The notes under the pieces are model-generated. The model was not told the origin of the DNA. It did no database searches and saw only the letters and a list, made by a program, of their open reading frames with translations. Of a stretch of DNA of 64,000 bases, positions 7,510-15,955 are shown one piece after another. The stretch's first letter is position 1; every line of letters starts with the position of its first letter. Made by a program: the position numbers and the translations under genes. This stretch comes from Capnocytophaga sputigena (lineage in GTDB: Bacteria; Bacteroidota; Bacteroidia; Flavobacteriales; Flavobacteriaceae), in the NCBI RefSeq assembly GCF_900446695.1, contig NZ_UAVP01000009.1, positions 2,501 to 66,500 on the forward strand. Reading direction: 5' to 3'.

Positions 7510-7876
7510 TTTCTTCTTCTTCGGGGTCAGTTTTAAAATAAATTTCGGATAGTTTTCGCAATAGTGACCTCTCAATTAGTTTCTTGCGAAACAATAAAAC
7601 TACTAATGATAACAATATATAGAAAGCTCCTACAATAGCAAATCCCAAACCATTACTACCTAAAGCCTCACCAATGGCATAAGCTCCAGCAAGTGATAGG
7701 AAAAATAATATTAATAAACTTGCAAAGGCATAAACAAAAAAAGTTATTAGCCCATACGAAGATTTAGCTATAAACCTAAAAACTACAAGTTTATAGTAAG
7801 CAAACTGCGAATTAAAGGCTGAGTTTGCTTTTGTAGGAACTTCTACAAACGTTTCTTTAATAGAATAAATCGCCAT
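7499..7876 (-). CDS. Phage-holin-superfamily-like membrane protein
   Basis: 125 residues. An amphipathic N-terminus is followed by two membrane helices (about residues 42-63 and 73-96) and a basic, then acidic tail (LFRKKLIERSLLRKL, DPEEEENEQ). This is the pattern of the holin-X/PF07332-like proteins in chromosomal envelope operons, which are not phage lysis genes. It is the second of three minus-strand genes. Confidence 0.7.
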   Translation of the reverse strand: MAIYSIKETFVEVPTKANSAFNSQFAYYKLVVFRFIAKSSYGLITFFVYAFASLLILFFLSLAGAYAIGEALGSNGLGFAIVGAFYILLSLVVLLFRKKLIERSLLRKLSEIYFKTDPEEEENEQ

Positions 7877-7880
7877 AAAA

Positions 7881-8207
7881 TTATTTCTTAATTTTAGCGG
7901 CTTCTTCTTTCAATGAAGCTAATTTCTTTTCTAGAAGACTAATTATATCTTCAGATTTATTGCTTGCTTTTGAAAAAAGTCTATCTACTTTTTCTTCTAA
8001 AGAACCTTTTAGTTCCAAAGATTTTTCACGTACACTTTCTGTAAGATTATCTAATTGTTCTTTCAAATCATCAGACTTGTCTCTAAGTGTGTCTTTAATT
8101 TTTTTACGTGTGTTTTTACCTTCGTCTGGCGCAAAAAGAATGCCCAAACCTACTCCGATAGCAGTACCTACTGCTAAGCCTAATACGGCATTTGCTGTTT
8201 TTGACAT
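7881..8207 (-). CDS. YtxH domain-containing protein
   Basis: 108 residues. A glycine-rich N-terminal membrane helix (AVLGLAVGTAIGVGLGILFAP) ending in the FAPDEGK motif is typical of YtxH. A long charged coiled coil follows (residues 35-108). Members are general-stress or envelope proteins of unknown mechanism. The ATG at 8207 is chosen because the promoter box TATCTTTG lies at 8257-8264; the longer frame to 8279 would begin upstream of that promoter. It is the first gene of the three-gene operon ending at 7261. Confidence 0.85.
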   Translation of the reverse strand: MSKTANAVLGLAVGTAIGVGLGILFAPDEGKNTRKKIKDTLRDKSDDLKEQLDNLTESVREKSLELKGSLEEKVDRLFSKASNKSEDIISLLEKKLASLKEEAAKIKK

Positions 8208-8256
8208 AGTGTTCAAAATTAATGTTATTAAATTAGTTATAAAGTGAAATATGGGG

Positions 8257-8264
8257 CAAAGATA
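8257..8264 (-). promoter_or_regulatory. Promoter -7 element of the ytxH operon
   Basis: The minus strand reads TATCTTTG, matching TAnnTTTG, 50 nt before the chosen start. No TTG at the right distance was found. Confidence 0.55.
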
Positions 8265-8506
8265 CGAATAACTTTCCATAAAGCCTAATTTTCAATAATA
8301 CTTTTTAACTATAATGTATCGAAAAAATTTATTTTTAGTTTTGATTTATATTCCTTTTTAATCATTTTTCTATTTCTTTTGAGTTCGTTTTTCCTGCTCG
8401 TGCGGCTTGTCCTATTCACTACAAAAATCTACAATGTCCTTCAACTTCCTCCTAGCAGTGCAAGCTATCAAAACCAGAACTAAATAAAATATTTTCTACC
8501 AATCTA

Positions 8507-8536
8507 TTGTTAATAACCAAAATTATACTACCTTTG
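8507..8536 (+). promoter_or_regulatory. Promoter of the DUF3127-aat operon
   Basis: TTG (8507-8509), 19 nt, then TACCTTTG (8529-8536). It lies 47 nt before the start codon. The remainder of the 8208-8506 spacer is A+T-rich and holds nothing else I can name. Confidence 0.75.
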
Positions 8537-8583
8537 CCCTTACAAATCATTATTTACGAATAACCAATAAATAAAATACCAAT

Positions 8584-9135
8584 ATGGAAATTCAAGGACG
8601 AATTATAAAAATTAACCCTACACAAACTGTAGGGCAAAATGGCTTCCAACGCCGCGATGTGGTGATTATGACCGAGGAACAATACCCTCAGTACATCCCA
8701 TTCGACTTTGTTCAAGAAAAATGCGTACTCCTCGATAACTTTCAAGAAGGACAAACAGTGCGTATCAGCTTTAATATTCGTGGTCGTGAGTGGGTAAACC
8801 CTCAAGGAGAGACCAAATACATTGTAAACTTGCAAGGTTGGCGCATCGAAAATGCCGAAATAGCACCAAACTATCCTCCACAAGGGCAACCTTACCCACA
8901 AGGTTATGGGCAACCCGCTTACCCTCAACAAGGATACGCACAACCACAATACCAACAAGCGCCCCCTCAATATCAGCAAGCAGCGCCTCAGTACCAACAA
9001 CAAGTGCCTCCTCAATACCCACCTCAAATGCCACAACAGCAGTTTCAGCCTACTCCACAACAGGCTTTTGGCACTCCTCCAGTACAAAATGCTCCCGTAG
9101 CTCCTGCTGAACCCGAAGATGATCTACCATTCTAA
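8584..9135 (+). CDS. DUF3127 protein with SSB-like acidic tail
   Basis: 183 residues. Residues 1-100 match the Bacteroidota DUF3127 domain (MEIQGRIIKI..., IRGREWVNPQGETKY), which resembles an OB-fold. Residues 101-170 are a low-complexity linker rich in Pro, Gln and Tyr. The last residues are EPEDDLPF, very like the tip of single-stranded-DNA-binding proteins (DDDIPF), which docks SSB partner proteins. The architecture (OB-like domain, disordered PQ-rich linker, acidic tip) is that of an SSB, so a role in binding nucleic acid and recruiting partners is a reasonable inference, but it is not shown. It lies two bases before aat. Confidence 0.85.
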   Translation: MEIQGRIIKINPTQTVGQNGFQRRDVVIMTEEQYPQYIPFDFVQEKCVLLDNFQEGQTVRISFNIRGREWVNPQGETKYIVNLQGWRIENAEIAPNYPPQGQPYPQGYGQPAYPQQGYAQPQYQQAPPQYQQAAPQYQQQVPPQYPPQMPQQQFQPTPQQAFGTPPVQNAPVAPAEPEDDLPF

Positions 9136-9137
9136 GA

Positions 9138-9776
9138 ATGATATACTTAATAAACGACGAAACACCTTTTCCTTCCCCCGAAACCGCTTCGGAGGAAGGA
9201 ATTGTTGCTTTTGGAGGCAATCTCAACCCCGCCCGACTCGTAGAGGCTTACTCCCAAGGCATTTTCCCTTGGTATAACGAAGGAGAACCCGTGTTATGGT
9301 GGTGTCCCGACCCTCGCTTTGTACTTTTCCCCGAAAAACTGCATATCAGCAAAAATATGCGCAAACTCCTCAGCAAAGCACCTTATCGCGTTACCTACAA
9401 CCGTTGTTTTACCCAAGTGATGCAGCAATGCGCCACAGTGCCCCGCAAAGACCAACACGGCACTTGGATTCACCCCGAACTCATAGAAGCCTACACAACC
9501 CTCCATCAGCAAGGAATTGCACACTCGGTAGAGGTGTGGCAAGACGAAACTCTTGTAGGCGGCTTATACGGACTTCAAATCGGTAAAATTTTCTGTGGAG
9601 AAAGTATGTTTAGCAAGCAGCCTAACGCCTCGCAGTACGGTTTTATCACTTTCCTGCAAGCTCACCCTCATATCGCCCTAGTAGATTGCCAAATTCACAG
9701 TGAATATTTAGAAAGTTTAGGTGCCGAAGAAATCCCAAGAGCAACATTTTTAAAATTATTAACCATCAATCGTTAA
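9138..9776 (+). CDS. aat: Leucyl/phenylalanyl-tRNA--protein transferase
   Basis: Adds Leu or Phe from aminoacyl-tRNA to proteins with N-terminal Arg or Lys, marking them for ClpAP degradation by the N-end rule. 212 residues, the usual length. Family motifs are present: FPSPETASEEGIVAFGG, GIFPWYNEGEPVLWWCPDPR, HGTWIHPELIEAYTTLH, GGLYGLQIGKIFCGESMFS and LVDCQ near the end. It is probably cotranscribed with the DUF3127 gene. Confidence 0.96.
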   Translation: MIYLINDETPFPSPETASEEGIVAFGGNLNPARLVEAYSQGIFPWYNEGEPVLWWCPDPRFVLFPEKLHISKNMRKLLSKAPYRVTYNRCFTQVMQQCATVPRKDQHGTWIHPELIEAYTTLHQQGIAHSVEVWQDETLVGGLYGLQIGKIFCGESMFSKQPNASQYGFITFLQAHPHIALVDCQIHSEYLESLGAEEIPRATFLKLLTINR

Positions 9777-9812
9777 AAGTACAGATTCGCATTTCACATA
9801 CCCAGCTGCACC

Positions 9813-9912
9813 AGCTCACTGACTTTGTACGCGTTTTTCTACATCGTTAAAACACAATTGATATGAATGAACCATTAGATATTATATTAAAATCTGTCAG
9901 GAAAGTAGAGTG
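9813..9912 (+). repeat. 100-bp direct repeat, left copy
   Basis: 97 of 100 bases match 11118-11217. The copy covers the upstream region and the first 16 codons of the 9863 gene. Confidence 0.92.
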
Positions 9913-10492
9913 GAGAACGCTAAAGGATTGTTTAGGCTTTATAGATTACAATATAGCTGATATATTGAACAACCTTATTGATGATGATCCACACAAAAGA
10001 AATATCGCTTATTGGCAATTAGACAACCAGATTGTTATACAAGGAGGTCTATCCGAAAGCTGTTTTTATATACTGCCATTTCTTAATGAATTGGTAACTA
10101 TTACAAACAACAGACTCGAACTTTTAAATATCATTTTTGAAATATTCAATGGTAACGACAGAAATGCACAAGGCGAGCATATAATAATTAAATACAATGC
10201 TGAAATAGAGTCTTTTGAGCATTTTATTCCTACTTCAGTAGGGAGGGAAGCCCCTCTTTTACCCTCAATTATAACCTATATGGAAGCTAACAAAAGTGTT
10301 TATCTAAAATTGCTGAATGATATATCTTCTGTAGAAGAACTTGAAACGCTTTTGTATATTATTTTATGTTTTAAAAGAGATCCTTTTATCAAAGAATGCG
10401 TTTATTCAGCAAAAAATAATGAAAAAAATAGCATATATAATGAAATTTTTAAAGGTTTTATAGCCGATATTGAAGAAGTGCATTCTCTTTAG
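9863..10492 (+). CDS. Possible HEAT-like immunity-type protein
   Basis: 209 residues, no signal peptide or membrane segment. The stretch DDDPHKRNIAYWQLDNQ followed by a hydrophobic PFLNEL helix resembles HEAT-like proteins often seen beside polymorphic toxins (pattern D...R..AYW.L...I.HQG...E....A.PFL.ELL). This is a weak resemblance and no toxin lies in the window. The start of the gene, with its upstream region, is repeated at 11118-11217, where it is cut off after 16 codons. It is more A+T-rich than aat, which suggests a separate origin. Confidence 0.6.
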   Translation: MNEPLDIILKSVRKVEWRTLKDCLGFIDYNIADILNNLIDDDPHKRNIAYWQLDNQIVIQGGLSESCFYILPFLNELVTITNNRLELLNIIFEIFNGNDRNAQGEHIIIKYNAEIESFEHFIPTSVGREAPLLPSIITYMEANKSVYLKLLNDISSVEELETLLYIILCFKRDPFIKECVYSAKNNEKNSIYNEIFKGFIADIEEVHSL

Positions 10493-10573
10493 AAATTAAA
10501 AAAAACAAAACTATTTATGGATAATATAATAGATTAGTTTGAAGAAAAAAGAAATTGTAGATAGTGTATTATA

Positions 10574-11017
10574 ATGAAATATATGTTTTATCCCCCCAAA
10601 AAAATAATGAGTGACTTTTTGTACATAATAGTACTCACTCTTTTAATGATAAAAATATTCTTTGCTTATATAGAAAGTAGTAGCTTTTTCAGCACTGAAT
10701 TTTTATCATACCTATTCTCTATCAAACCTGATATTGTAAAATTTATAAATAGATTTTCTATTCACTACTTAGTAAAACTATCTTTTTTACTTATTTGGGT
10801 TTTTTGTTTGCATTTTATTATTTTCAAAATAATCAAGTATATATTAAAAAAATGCAATATTAGTAGCTATAGTTACTATGTTTTTCCTATAGTAATATTT
10901 CTATGGTATTATTATTTTCCTATGATAATGATTGTTATTTTCCTAACATTTAATGAATATGTTAGTGCCAAAGAACTTTTGGAATTTTGTATAAATCCTT
11001 TTTTATGGGTACAATAA
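10574..11017 (+). CDS. Small membrane protein, function unknown
   Basis: 147 residues, strongly hydrophobic, with about four membrane helices (residues 14-34, 58-95 as one or two, 97-125). Very A+T-rich codons. It follows the possible immunity-type gene by 81 bases on the same strand. No family is recognised. Confidence 0.55.
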   Translation: MKYMFYPPKKIMSDFLYIIVLTLLMIKIFFAYIESSSFFSTEFLSYLFSIKPDIVKFINRFSIHYLVKLSFLLIWVFCLHFIIFKIIKYILKKCNISSYSYYVFPIVIFLWYYYFPMIMIVIFLTFNEYVSAKELLEFCINPFLWVQ

Positions 11018-11117
11018 TTCTAATAATTCACCCTCAGGTGAAAAATTCGTGAAAATCCGTGCAATTCGTGGGCTTTTAACTTATTTAGCTCCACAATCCT
11101 TGCAATCCAGCAGCGCT

Positions 11118-11217
11118 AGCTCACTGACTTTGTACGCGTTTTTCTACATCGTTAAAATACAATTGATATGAATAAACCATTAGATATTATATTAAAATCT
11201 GTCAGAAAAGTAGAGTG
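11118..11217 (+). repeat. 100-bp direct repeat, right copy
   Basis: Second copy of 9813-9912 with three substitutions. The match ends inside the codon after the 16th, where unrelated sequence begins. Confidence 0.92.
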
Positions 11218-11218
11218 A
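11168..11218 (+). pseudogene. Truncated copy of the 9863 gene start
   Basis: The frame reads MNKPLDIILKSVRKVE and stops at TGA where homology to the 9863 gene ends. It is a 16-codon remnant of a paralogue or of a tandem duplication. Sequence beyond it (11219-11280) belongs to a dispersed intergenic repeat that also occurs near 62880-62960 in reverse. Confidence 0.8.
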
Positions 11219-11261
11219 TTACTCTGATTATCAATTATTTTTTGTATTATGTTATGTACGG

Positions 11262-11350
11262 GCGTTTTGCAAACGCCCATTAGCAAATCGCCCGTGCGGC
11301 TCGCACAAATCGTCCGTACGGCTTGCACAAATCGCCCGTGCGGCTCGCAC
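11262..11350 (+). repeat. Palindrome and 22-bp tandem repeats
   Basis: A hairpin GGGCGTTT-TGC-AAACGCCC (11262-11280) is followed by three 22-bp units starting AAATCG(C/T)CCGT at 11285, 11307 and 11329, the first and third identical. A partial fourth unit follows. The GGGCGTTT palindrome recurs near 62890. There are no spacers between units, so this is not a CRISPR. Confidence 0.85.
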
Positions 11351-11386
11351 TTGCCCATACAACTCGCACCAAATTAAAATTATTCG

Positions 11387-11394
11387 TATCTTTG
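11387..11394 (+). promoter_or_regulatory. Promoter -7 element of the threonine aldolase operon
   Basis: TATCTTTG matches TAnnTTTG 26 nt before the ATG. No matching -33 TTG. Confidence 0.5.
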
Positions 11395-11420
11395 CCCCCT
11401 CATTCTAACTAATACTAAAA

Positions 11421-12461
11421 ATGAAAATATCATTTAAAAACGATTATGCCGAGGGAGCTCATCCAATGATATTAGAGGCGCTTATGTATACGAATGCAGT
11501 GCAACAAGCTGGTTATGGGAACGATAGCTATTCGGCAGCTGCCAAAGAACTCATCAAAAACAAGATAGAAAACCCTGAGGCGCAAATATTTTTTGTAAGT
11601 GGAGGTACACAAGCTAATATGCTGGTAATAGGCACTTTGTTGCGCACCTACCAAAGTGTGATAGCCCCCGAAACAGGACATATCGCCGACAATGAAACCG
11701 GAACCATAGAAGCCGTAGGTCACAAAATACACTTAGCTCCAGCAACAAACGGTAAAATTACCCCTGAGAGCATCACCGATTTTGCCACCCGCTATACAAA
11801 TTATCCACACCAAGTTCAACCACGACTCGTGTATATTACGAACGCCACCGAGATAGGAACCATCTATACTTTGGCAGAACTCAAAGCGATTTACAAGTGT
11901 TGCCAAGCGCACAACCTCCTGCTATTTATGGATGGTGCGCGATTAGGGTCGGCATTGAATGCTGAAGACAACGATATACAATGGAAAGATTTAGCGCGTT
12001 ATACCGATGTTTTTTATATAGGAGCTACCAAAAATGGCGGATTGTTAGGTGAAGCCATTGTGTTCAACAAACCAGCCCTAGCCGATGGTTTTGAGTATTA
12101 TCTCAAACAACAAGGCGCATTGCTTGCCAAAGGTCGTTTGCTCGGCTTGCAATTTCTCACCTTGTTTGAAAACGGATTGTACGATGCTTTGGCATTGCAC
12201 GCTAACAAGCAGATGAAGCGCATCAAAGAAGCGTTTGTAGCCAATGGTTATACCTTGCTTTCAAATACTTGTACAAATCAGTTATTCCCGATACTCACTC
12301 ACACGCAAATTGCCGCATTGGCAGAGCAGTTTGATTTCTACCAGTGGCAAAAAGTAGATGAAACCCACACCGCCATTCGGTTGATTAGTTCGTGGGCTAC
12401 TACCGATGCACAAGTAGATACGCTTATCCAAGCAATTCAATTATTATCAGTTGCAAAATGA
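11421..12461 (+). CDS. Low-specificity L-threonine aldolase family enzyme
   Basis: PLP-dependent fold-type I lyase that splits L-threonine or L-allo-threonine into glycine and acetaldehyde. 346 residues. Visible motifs: the N-terminal NDYAEGAHP, SGGTQANML (cofactor phosphate loop), PETGHI, MDGARLG and GATKNGG, where Lys204 should bind PLP. It belongs to the subgroup with TKNG rather than SKGLG. Its stop overlaps the ZIP transporter start (ATGA), so the two genes are cotranscribed. Confidence 0.9.
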   Translation: MKISFKNDYAEGAHPMILEALMYTNAVQQAGYGNDSYSAAAKELIKNKIENPEAQIFFVSGGTQANMLVIGTLLRTYQSVIAPETGHIADNETGTIEAVGHKIHLAPATNGKITPESITDFATRYTNYPHQVQPRLVYITNATEIGTIYTLAELKAIYKCCQAHNLLLFMDGARLGSALNAEDNDIQWKDLARYTDVFYIGATKNGGLLGEAIVFNKPALADGFEYYLKQQGALLAKGRLLGLQFLTLFENGLYDALALHANKQMKRIKEAFVANGYTLLSNTCTNQLFPILTHTQIAALAEQFDFYQWQKVDETHTAIRLISSWATTDAQVDTLIQAIQLLSVAK

Positions 12462-13171
12462 AAAATTATCTTCTTCCTTTTCTCTCTATCGTTATAGGGG
12501 CTTGCCTTGTGTTGTGGCTCAAACCCACACAGAAGAGTAGGATTAAGTTGTTATTGGCTTTTAGTGGTGCTTTTTTGATGGGGATGACCATTTTTCACCT
12601 CCTCCCCGAAGTATATCACGAAGCATTGCACACTCACGAGGAAAACAGTGATTTTGGCGATAAAGCCATAGGCGTATGGATTGTTGTAGGCATACTCTTG
12701 CAAATCGTTTTAGAGTTCTTTTCTCACGGTGCTGAACACGGTCATTTTCATTCACCTGCCAAAGGATTACAAACGCATTTCCCTTGGGGGTTGTTCATCA
12801 GTTTGAGTATCCACTCGTTGCTTGAAGGCTTTCCGCTACACGAGCACAGCAATATGGTGTACGGCATTTTCATCCACCATTTGCCCATTGCTATGGTGCT
12901 GACAATCTTTTTCTTAGATTCTGGCATCGGACTCAAACGCACGCTCGCTTTTCTGTTTGTCTTTTCGCTAATGACCCCGCTGGGTGCTTTTTTAGCAAAC
13001 TATGTCCCCGCCTTATTGCCCTATCACAACCTGATGAGTGCTGTAGTCGTAGGGATATTCTTGCATATCTCGTCAGTAATACTGTTTGAAACCTCCGAAA
13101 ATCACCAATTCAATTACAGGAAATTAGGCGTGATTGTTATAGGTTTTGCAATGGCATTTCTATTCAATTAA
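12458..13171 (+). CDS. ZIP family metal transporter
   Basis: 237 residues with seven or eight membrane helices. The ZIP signature is visible: HLLPEVYHEA in helix II, and HSLLEGFPLHEH and HHLPIAMVL in helices IV and V, whose His and Glu residues bind the metal. A histidine-rich loop (HGAEHGHFH) lies between. Probably imports zinc or another divalent cation across the inner membrane. The start at 12458 overlaps the upstream stop by four bases; a longer frame exists but runs inside the aldolase gene. Confidence 0.92.
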   Translation: MKNYLLPFLSIVIGACLVLWLKPTQKSRIKLLLAFSGAFLMGMTIFHLLPEVYHEALHTHEENSDFGDKAIGVWIVVGILLQIVLEFFSHGAEHGHFHSPAKGLQTHFPWGLFISLSIHSLLEGFPLHEHSNMVYGIFIHHLPIAMVLTIFFLDSGIGLKRTLAFLFVFSLMTPLGAFLANYVPALLPYHNLMSAVVVGIFLHISSVILFETSENHQFNYRKLGVIVIGFAMAFLFN

Positions 13172-13196
13172 CAATTGATAATTAACAATTAACAAT

Positions 13197-14378
13197 ATGA
13201 AGCATTTAATTTTTACAGTCCTATCACTGCTTTCATTACAGCAGTACGCACAGCAACTCCTCACCGAGAGTGAGATAGACGAAAAAAAATTCGGCAATGA
13301 GAGTATCCATTTTCTCAAAAGCAACAACACCCGCTTGAATGGCGCCTACAAAATAGGCAACAACCAAGGAGAATACTACGAGGTTACCTTCGTTGATGGA
13401 ATTGCTAACGGATTGGTGAAATTCTACAACCGTTATGGCAAACTTAAAACCGAAGCTACTTTTGAAAAAGGCATCTTCCACGGTCCTTATAGAGAATACG
13501 CCCCTTACTCAGGCGAAATGCGCCGTGAATACAACTACAAGAACGGCGAACTCGACGGCAAATTCCGCGAATATTCTGATGGCAAAGTAGTAGCTGATAG
13601 AAACTACAAGGACGGCAAACCCGACGGCGATTGGAAAGAATACGATGAGAACGGCAAACTCACCAAAGAAGAACACTACAAAATGGGCAAAAAGGACGGT
13701 AAACAGTGGTCGGCTGTCACTCGCCGCCGTAGCGGACTTGTACAAACTGATGTAGAATACTACAAAAATGGTGAACCTACAGGCAAATGGGTCTCTAAAT
13801 TGAGCGACGGCACATTGCGTGAAGAAAGAGAGTACAAAGCCAATGGCACTTCAGTACGCAAAGAATATTACGATACCGGTAGGCTTAGCAAAATGGTGCA
13901 TTACAAAGGGGAGAAATACCAAGGTGATTACCAACTCTACAACAGCGATGGCATCCTCATTGAAGAAGGTACTTACGACAACGATTTCCCTACAATGAAA
14001 AAAACATATTACCCTAACGGAAAACTAAAAACTGAAAGTTATTACCAAAATAACGAACAACACGGCAAATACGCTTCTTACGACGAACGCGGACGTCTAT
14101 TAGTAGAAGGAGCTTACCTAAAAGGCTACCCTGATGGACATTGGAAATCATACAACTCTGAAGGGATTTTAACTAAAGAATCTCACTATGACAAAGGTAG
14201 AGAAGAAGGCGTTTACAAAGAGTATTACCCCTCAGGAATGGTTTCTATAGAAGGACAATACACTCGCGGACAGAGAGAAGGCATTTGGAAATACTACAAT
14301 GAGCAAGGTCAGGTTTCCAGAGAAGTAAAATACCAAAACGGCAACTCAGTACAAGTTACCAATTATACTAATAAATAA
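13197..14378 (+). CDS. Secreted MORN-repeat (YwqK-like) protein
   Basis: 393 residues with a signal peptide (MKHLIFTVLSLLSLQQYAQQ). The rest is a run of about 14 MORN_2 repeats of 20-24 residues with the pattern YY.NG.L..E..Y..G..HG.W..Y. Such proteins are often annotated as YwqK family antitoxins, but that label rests on the repeat alone; here the protein is exported and there is no toxin partner. It probably has a structural or binding role in the envelope. A good terminator follows. Confidence 0.88.
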   Translation: MKHLIFTVLSLLSLQQYAQQLLTESEIDEKKFGNESIHFLKSNNTRLNGAYKIGNNQGEYYEVTFVDGIANGLVKFYNRYGKLKTEATFEKGIFHGPYREYAPYSGEMRREYNYKNGELDGKFREYSDGKVVADRNYKDGKPDGDWKEYDENGKLTKEEHYKMGKKDGKQWSAVTRRRSGLVQTDVEYYKNGEPTGKWVSKLSDGTLREEREYKANGTSVRKEYYDTGRLSKMVHYKGEKYQGDYQLYNSDGILIEEGTYDNDFPTMKKTYYPNGKLKTESYYQNNEQHGKYASYDERGRLLVEGAYLKGYPDGHWKSYNSEGILTKESHYDKGREEGVYKEYYPSGMVSIEGQYTRGQREGIWKYYNEQGQVSREVKYQNGNSVQVTNYTNK

Positions 14379-14405
14379 AAAAGGCTTCCATAAGGAAGCC
14401 TTTTT
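14378..14405. terminator. Terminator after the MORN-repeat gene
   Basis: AAAAAGGCTTCC and GGAAGCCTTTTT pair around a 4-nt loop. It also lies just beyond the 3' end of the tRNA-Gln gene on the other strand and can serve both. Confidence 0.9.
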
Positions 14406-14407
14406 CG

Positions 14408-14478
14408 TTGGTCTACTAGGACTCGAACCTAGAATAACAGAACCAAAATCTGCTGTGTTACCATTACACCATAGACCA
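14408..14478 (-). tRNA. trnQ: tRNA-Gln (anticodon TTG)
   Basis: The minus strand folds as a cloverleaf: acceptor TGGTCTA/TAGACCA, D stem GTGT/ACAC, anticodon stem GCAGA/TCTGT with loop TTTTGGT (anticodon TTG), and T arm CTAGG-TTCGAGT-CCTAG. The discriminator is A, and CCA is not encoded. Confidence 0.95.
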
Positions 14479-14500
14479 GCGATTTTGCATTTTTGCGGTG

Positions 14501-14531
14501 CAAAGGTACTGCTATTTTTGTAATCTGCAAA
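14501..14531 (-). promoter_or_regulatory. Promoter of tRNA-Gln
   Basis: On the minus strand TTTG (14531-14528), 19 nt, then TACCTTTG (14508-14501), 22 nt before the mature tRNA. Confidence 0.8.
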
Positions 14532-14653
14532 TTTTTTAGAAGATTTTTTTGAATAAATTGATAAAAAACTTTTTTAACTACTGAAAATCAAAGGAATTAA
14601 CAAGTTGCCAAAAATAAACCCGTGCGACTCGCTTCAAATCAACAAATTATCCG

Positions 14654-14661
14654 TACCTTTG
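14654..14661 (+). promoter_or_regulatory. Promoter -7 element of thyA
   Basis: TACCTTTG matches TAnnTTTG. No -33 TTG is evident. The long leader to 14790 carries a hairpin-forming dispersed motif (CCCTCTCC...GGAGAAGGG near 14740-14765). Confidence 0.5.
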
Positions 14662-14790
14662 CGCCCTGCTAATCAGCTAATCTAATAATCAGCAAATTAT
14701 AAAATATTTTATCTTATAAACACTCACTTTTGCAGCTTGCCCCCTCTCCTTGGGAGAAGGGGAACGGGGGTGAGGCTATTCAATCGACAA

Positions 14791-15615
14791 ATGAAAGTAT
14801 ATCACGACCTTTTGCGCCATATCCTTGAAAATGGCTATTCTAAAGACGACCGCACTGGTACCGGTACAACCAGCGTGTTCGGTTACCAAATGCGTTTCGA
14901 CCTCAGCAAGGGGTTCCCTTTGGTGACTACTAAAAAAATACATCTAAAATCAGTGATTTATGAACTCTTGTGGTTCTTAAAAGGCGATACCAATATCAAA
15001 TACCTCACCGATCACGGCGTACGCATTTGGAACGAGTGGGCTGATGAAAACGGCGACCTTGGTCCTGTGTATGGCGCACAATGGCGCAATTGGAACGGGG
15101 AGGCTATCGACCAGATAAAAATGGTGATAGAAACCCTCAAACACAATCCTGAAAGCCGCCGCATCATTGTATCGGCTTGGAATCCTTCGGTATTACCCGA
15201 TACCGGAAAATCGTTTGCCGAGAATGTAGCCAATGGCAAAGCTGCCTTACCCCCTTGCCACGCCTTATTTCAGTTCTATGTAGCCGATGGCAAGCTATCC
15301 TGTCAGTTGTATCAACGCAGCGCCGATGTGTTTTTAGGCGTACCTTTCAACATAGCCTCGTACGCTTTGCTCACAATGATGCTCGCCCAAGTATGCGATT
15401 TGCAAGTAGGTGATTTTGTGCATACTTTCGGCGATGTACACATCTACAACAACCACCGCGAACAAGTAGCTTTACAGCTCAGCCGTATCCCGCGTGAATT
15501 GCCTACTATGCACCTCAATCCAGCTGTAAAAGACCTTTTTGCTTTCGACTACGAGGATTTCCGCTTAGAAGGCTATGACCCCTATCCCGCCATCAAAGCG
15601 CAAGTATCAGTATAA
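14791..15615 (+). CDS. thyA: Thymidylate synthase
   Basis: Makes dTMP from dUMP with methylene-tetrahydrofolate. 274 residues. Motifs include [12 protein letters not shown] (phosphate-binding Arg), GFPLVTTKK, the nucleophile in LPPCH (Cys156), [13 protein letters not shown] and YNNHREQ. The frame is open further upstream to 14737, but that part would translate the hairpin repeat; MKVYHDLL is the usual family start. Confidence 0.97.
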   Translation: MKVYHDLLRHILENGYSKDDRTGTGTTSVFGYQMRFDLSKGFPLVTTKKIHLKSVIYELLWFLKGDTNIKYLTDHGVRIWNEWADENGDLGPVYGAQWRNWNGEAIDQIKMVIETLKHNPESRRIIVSAWNPSVLPDTGKSFAENVANGKAALPPCHALFQFYVADGKLSCQLYQRSADVFLGVPFNIASYALLTMMLAQVCDLQVGDFVHTFGDVHIYNNHREQVALQLSRIPRELPTMHLNPAVKDLFAFDYEDFRLEGYDPYPAIKAQVSV

Positions 15616-15955
15616 TGAGCAAATTTTCTAATTAGCAAAATTGCTAATTAATCTCAGTTCGATATAACAGAATATTGATTTACAGATTTGTATCATAATA
15701 TATTTACAGAATAATTCACCGTCAGGTGAAAATTTGTGAGATAATGTAAAGTAAAGAGTTTTATAAAGTCCCAAATTTGTGAAAATTCGTGAAATTAGTG
15801 GGAGATTTAAAATATTTTGCTGATTGTTAAACAATTAATTACGTCGAACTCACATTAATAACTTTTTCCACCGTTAAAGTTTCGTTAAAAAGCAGTGGAT
15901 AACTTTTTTATATAAGCCTTTTTTAGTTATTTTGTACGCTCAAACAAAAAAATCT
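15616..15955. other. Intergenic region with dispersed repeat fragments
   Basis: No gene seen. It holds the motif CAGTTCGATATAACAGAA (15655-15672), shared with the inverted repeat at 19881-19920, a small TTCACC-GTCA-GGTGAA hairpin near 15715, and CGAACTCACATTAATAAC (15845-15862), which again resembles the same element. Confidence 0.6.

Noticed and set aside
7499-7876. The holin-like gene as evidence of a prophage
   Set aside because: No other phage genes are near, and the YtxH/holin/small-protein trio is a normal chromosomal set.
11285-11350. The 22-bp repeats as a second CRISPR array
   Set aside because: The units are contiguous, with no spacers.
13197-14378. MORN-repeat protein as the antitoxin of a toxin-antitoxin pair
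   Set aside because: It has a signal peptide and no toxin gene beside it; the antitoxin label comes only from the repeat family name.
14737-14790. Longer N-terminus for thymidylate synthase
   Set aside because: It would translate a hairpin-forming dispersed repeat, and the family starts at MKVYHDLL.
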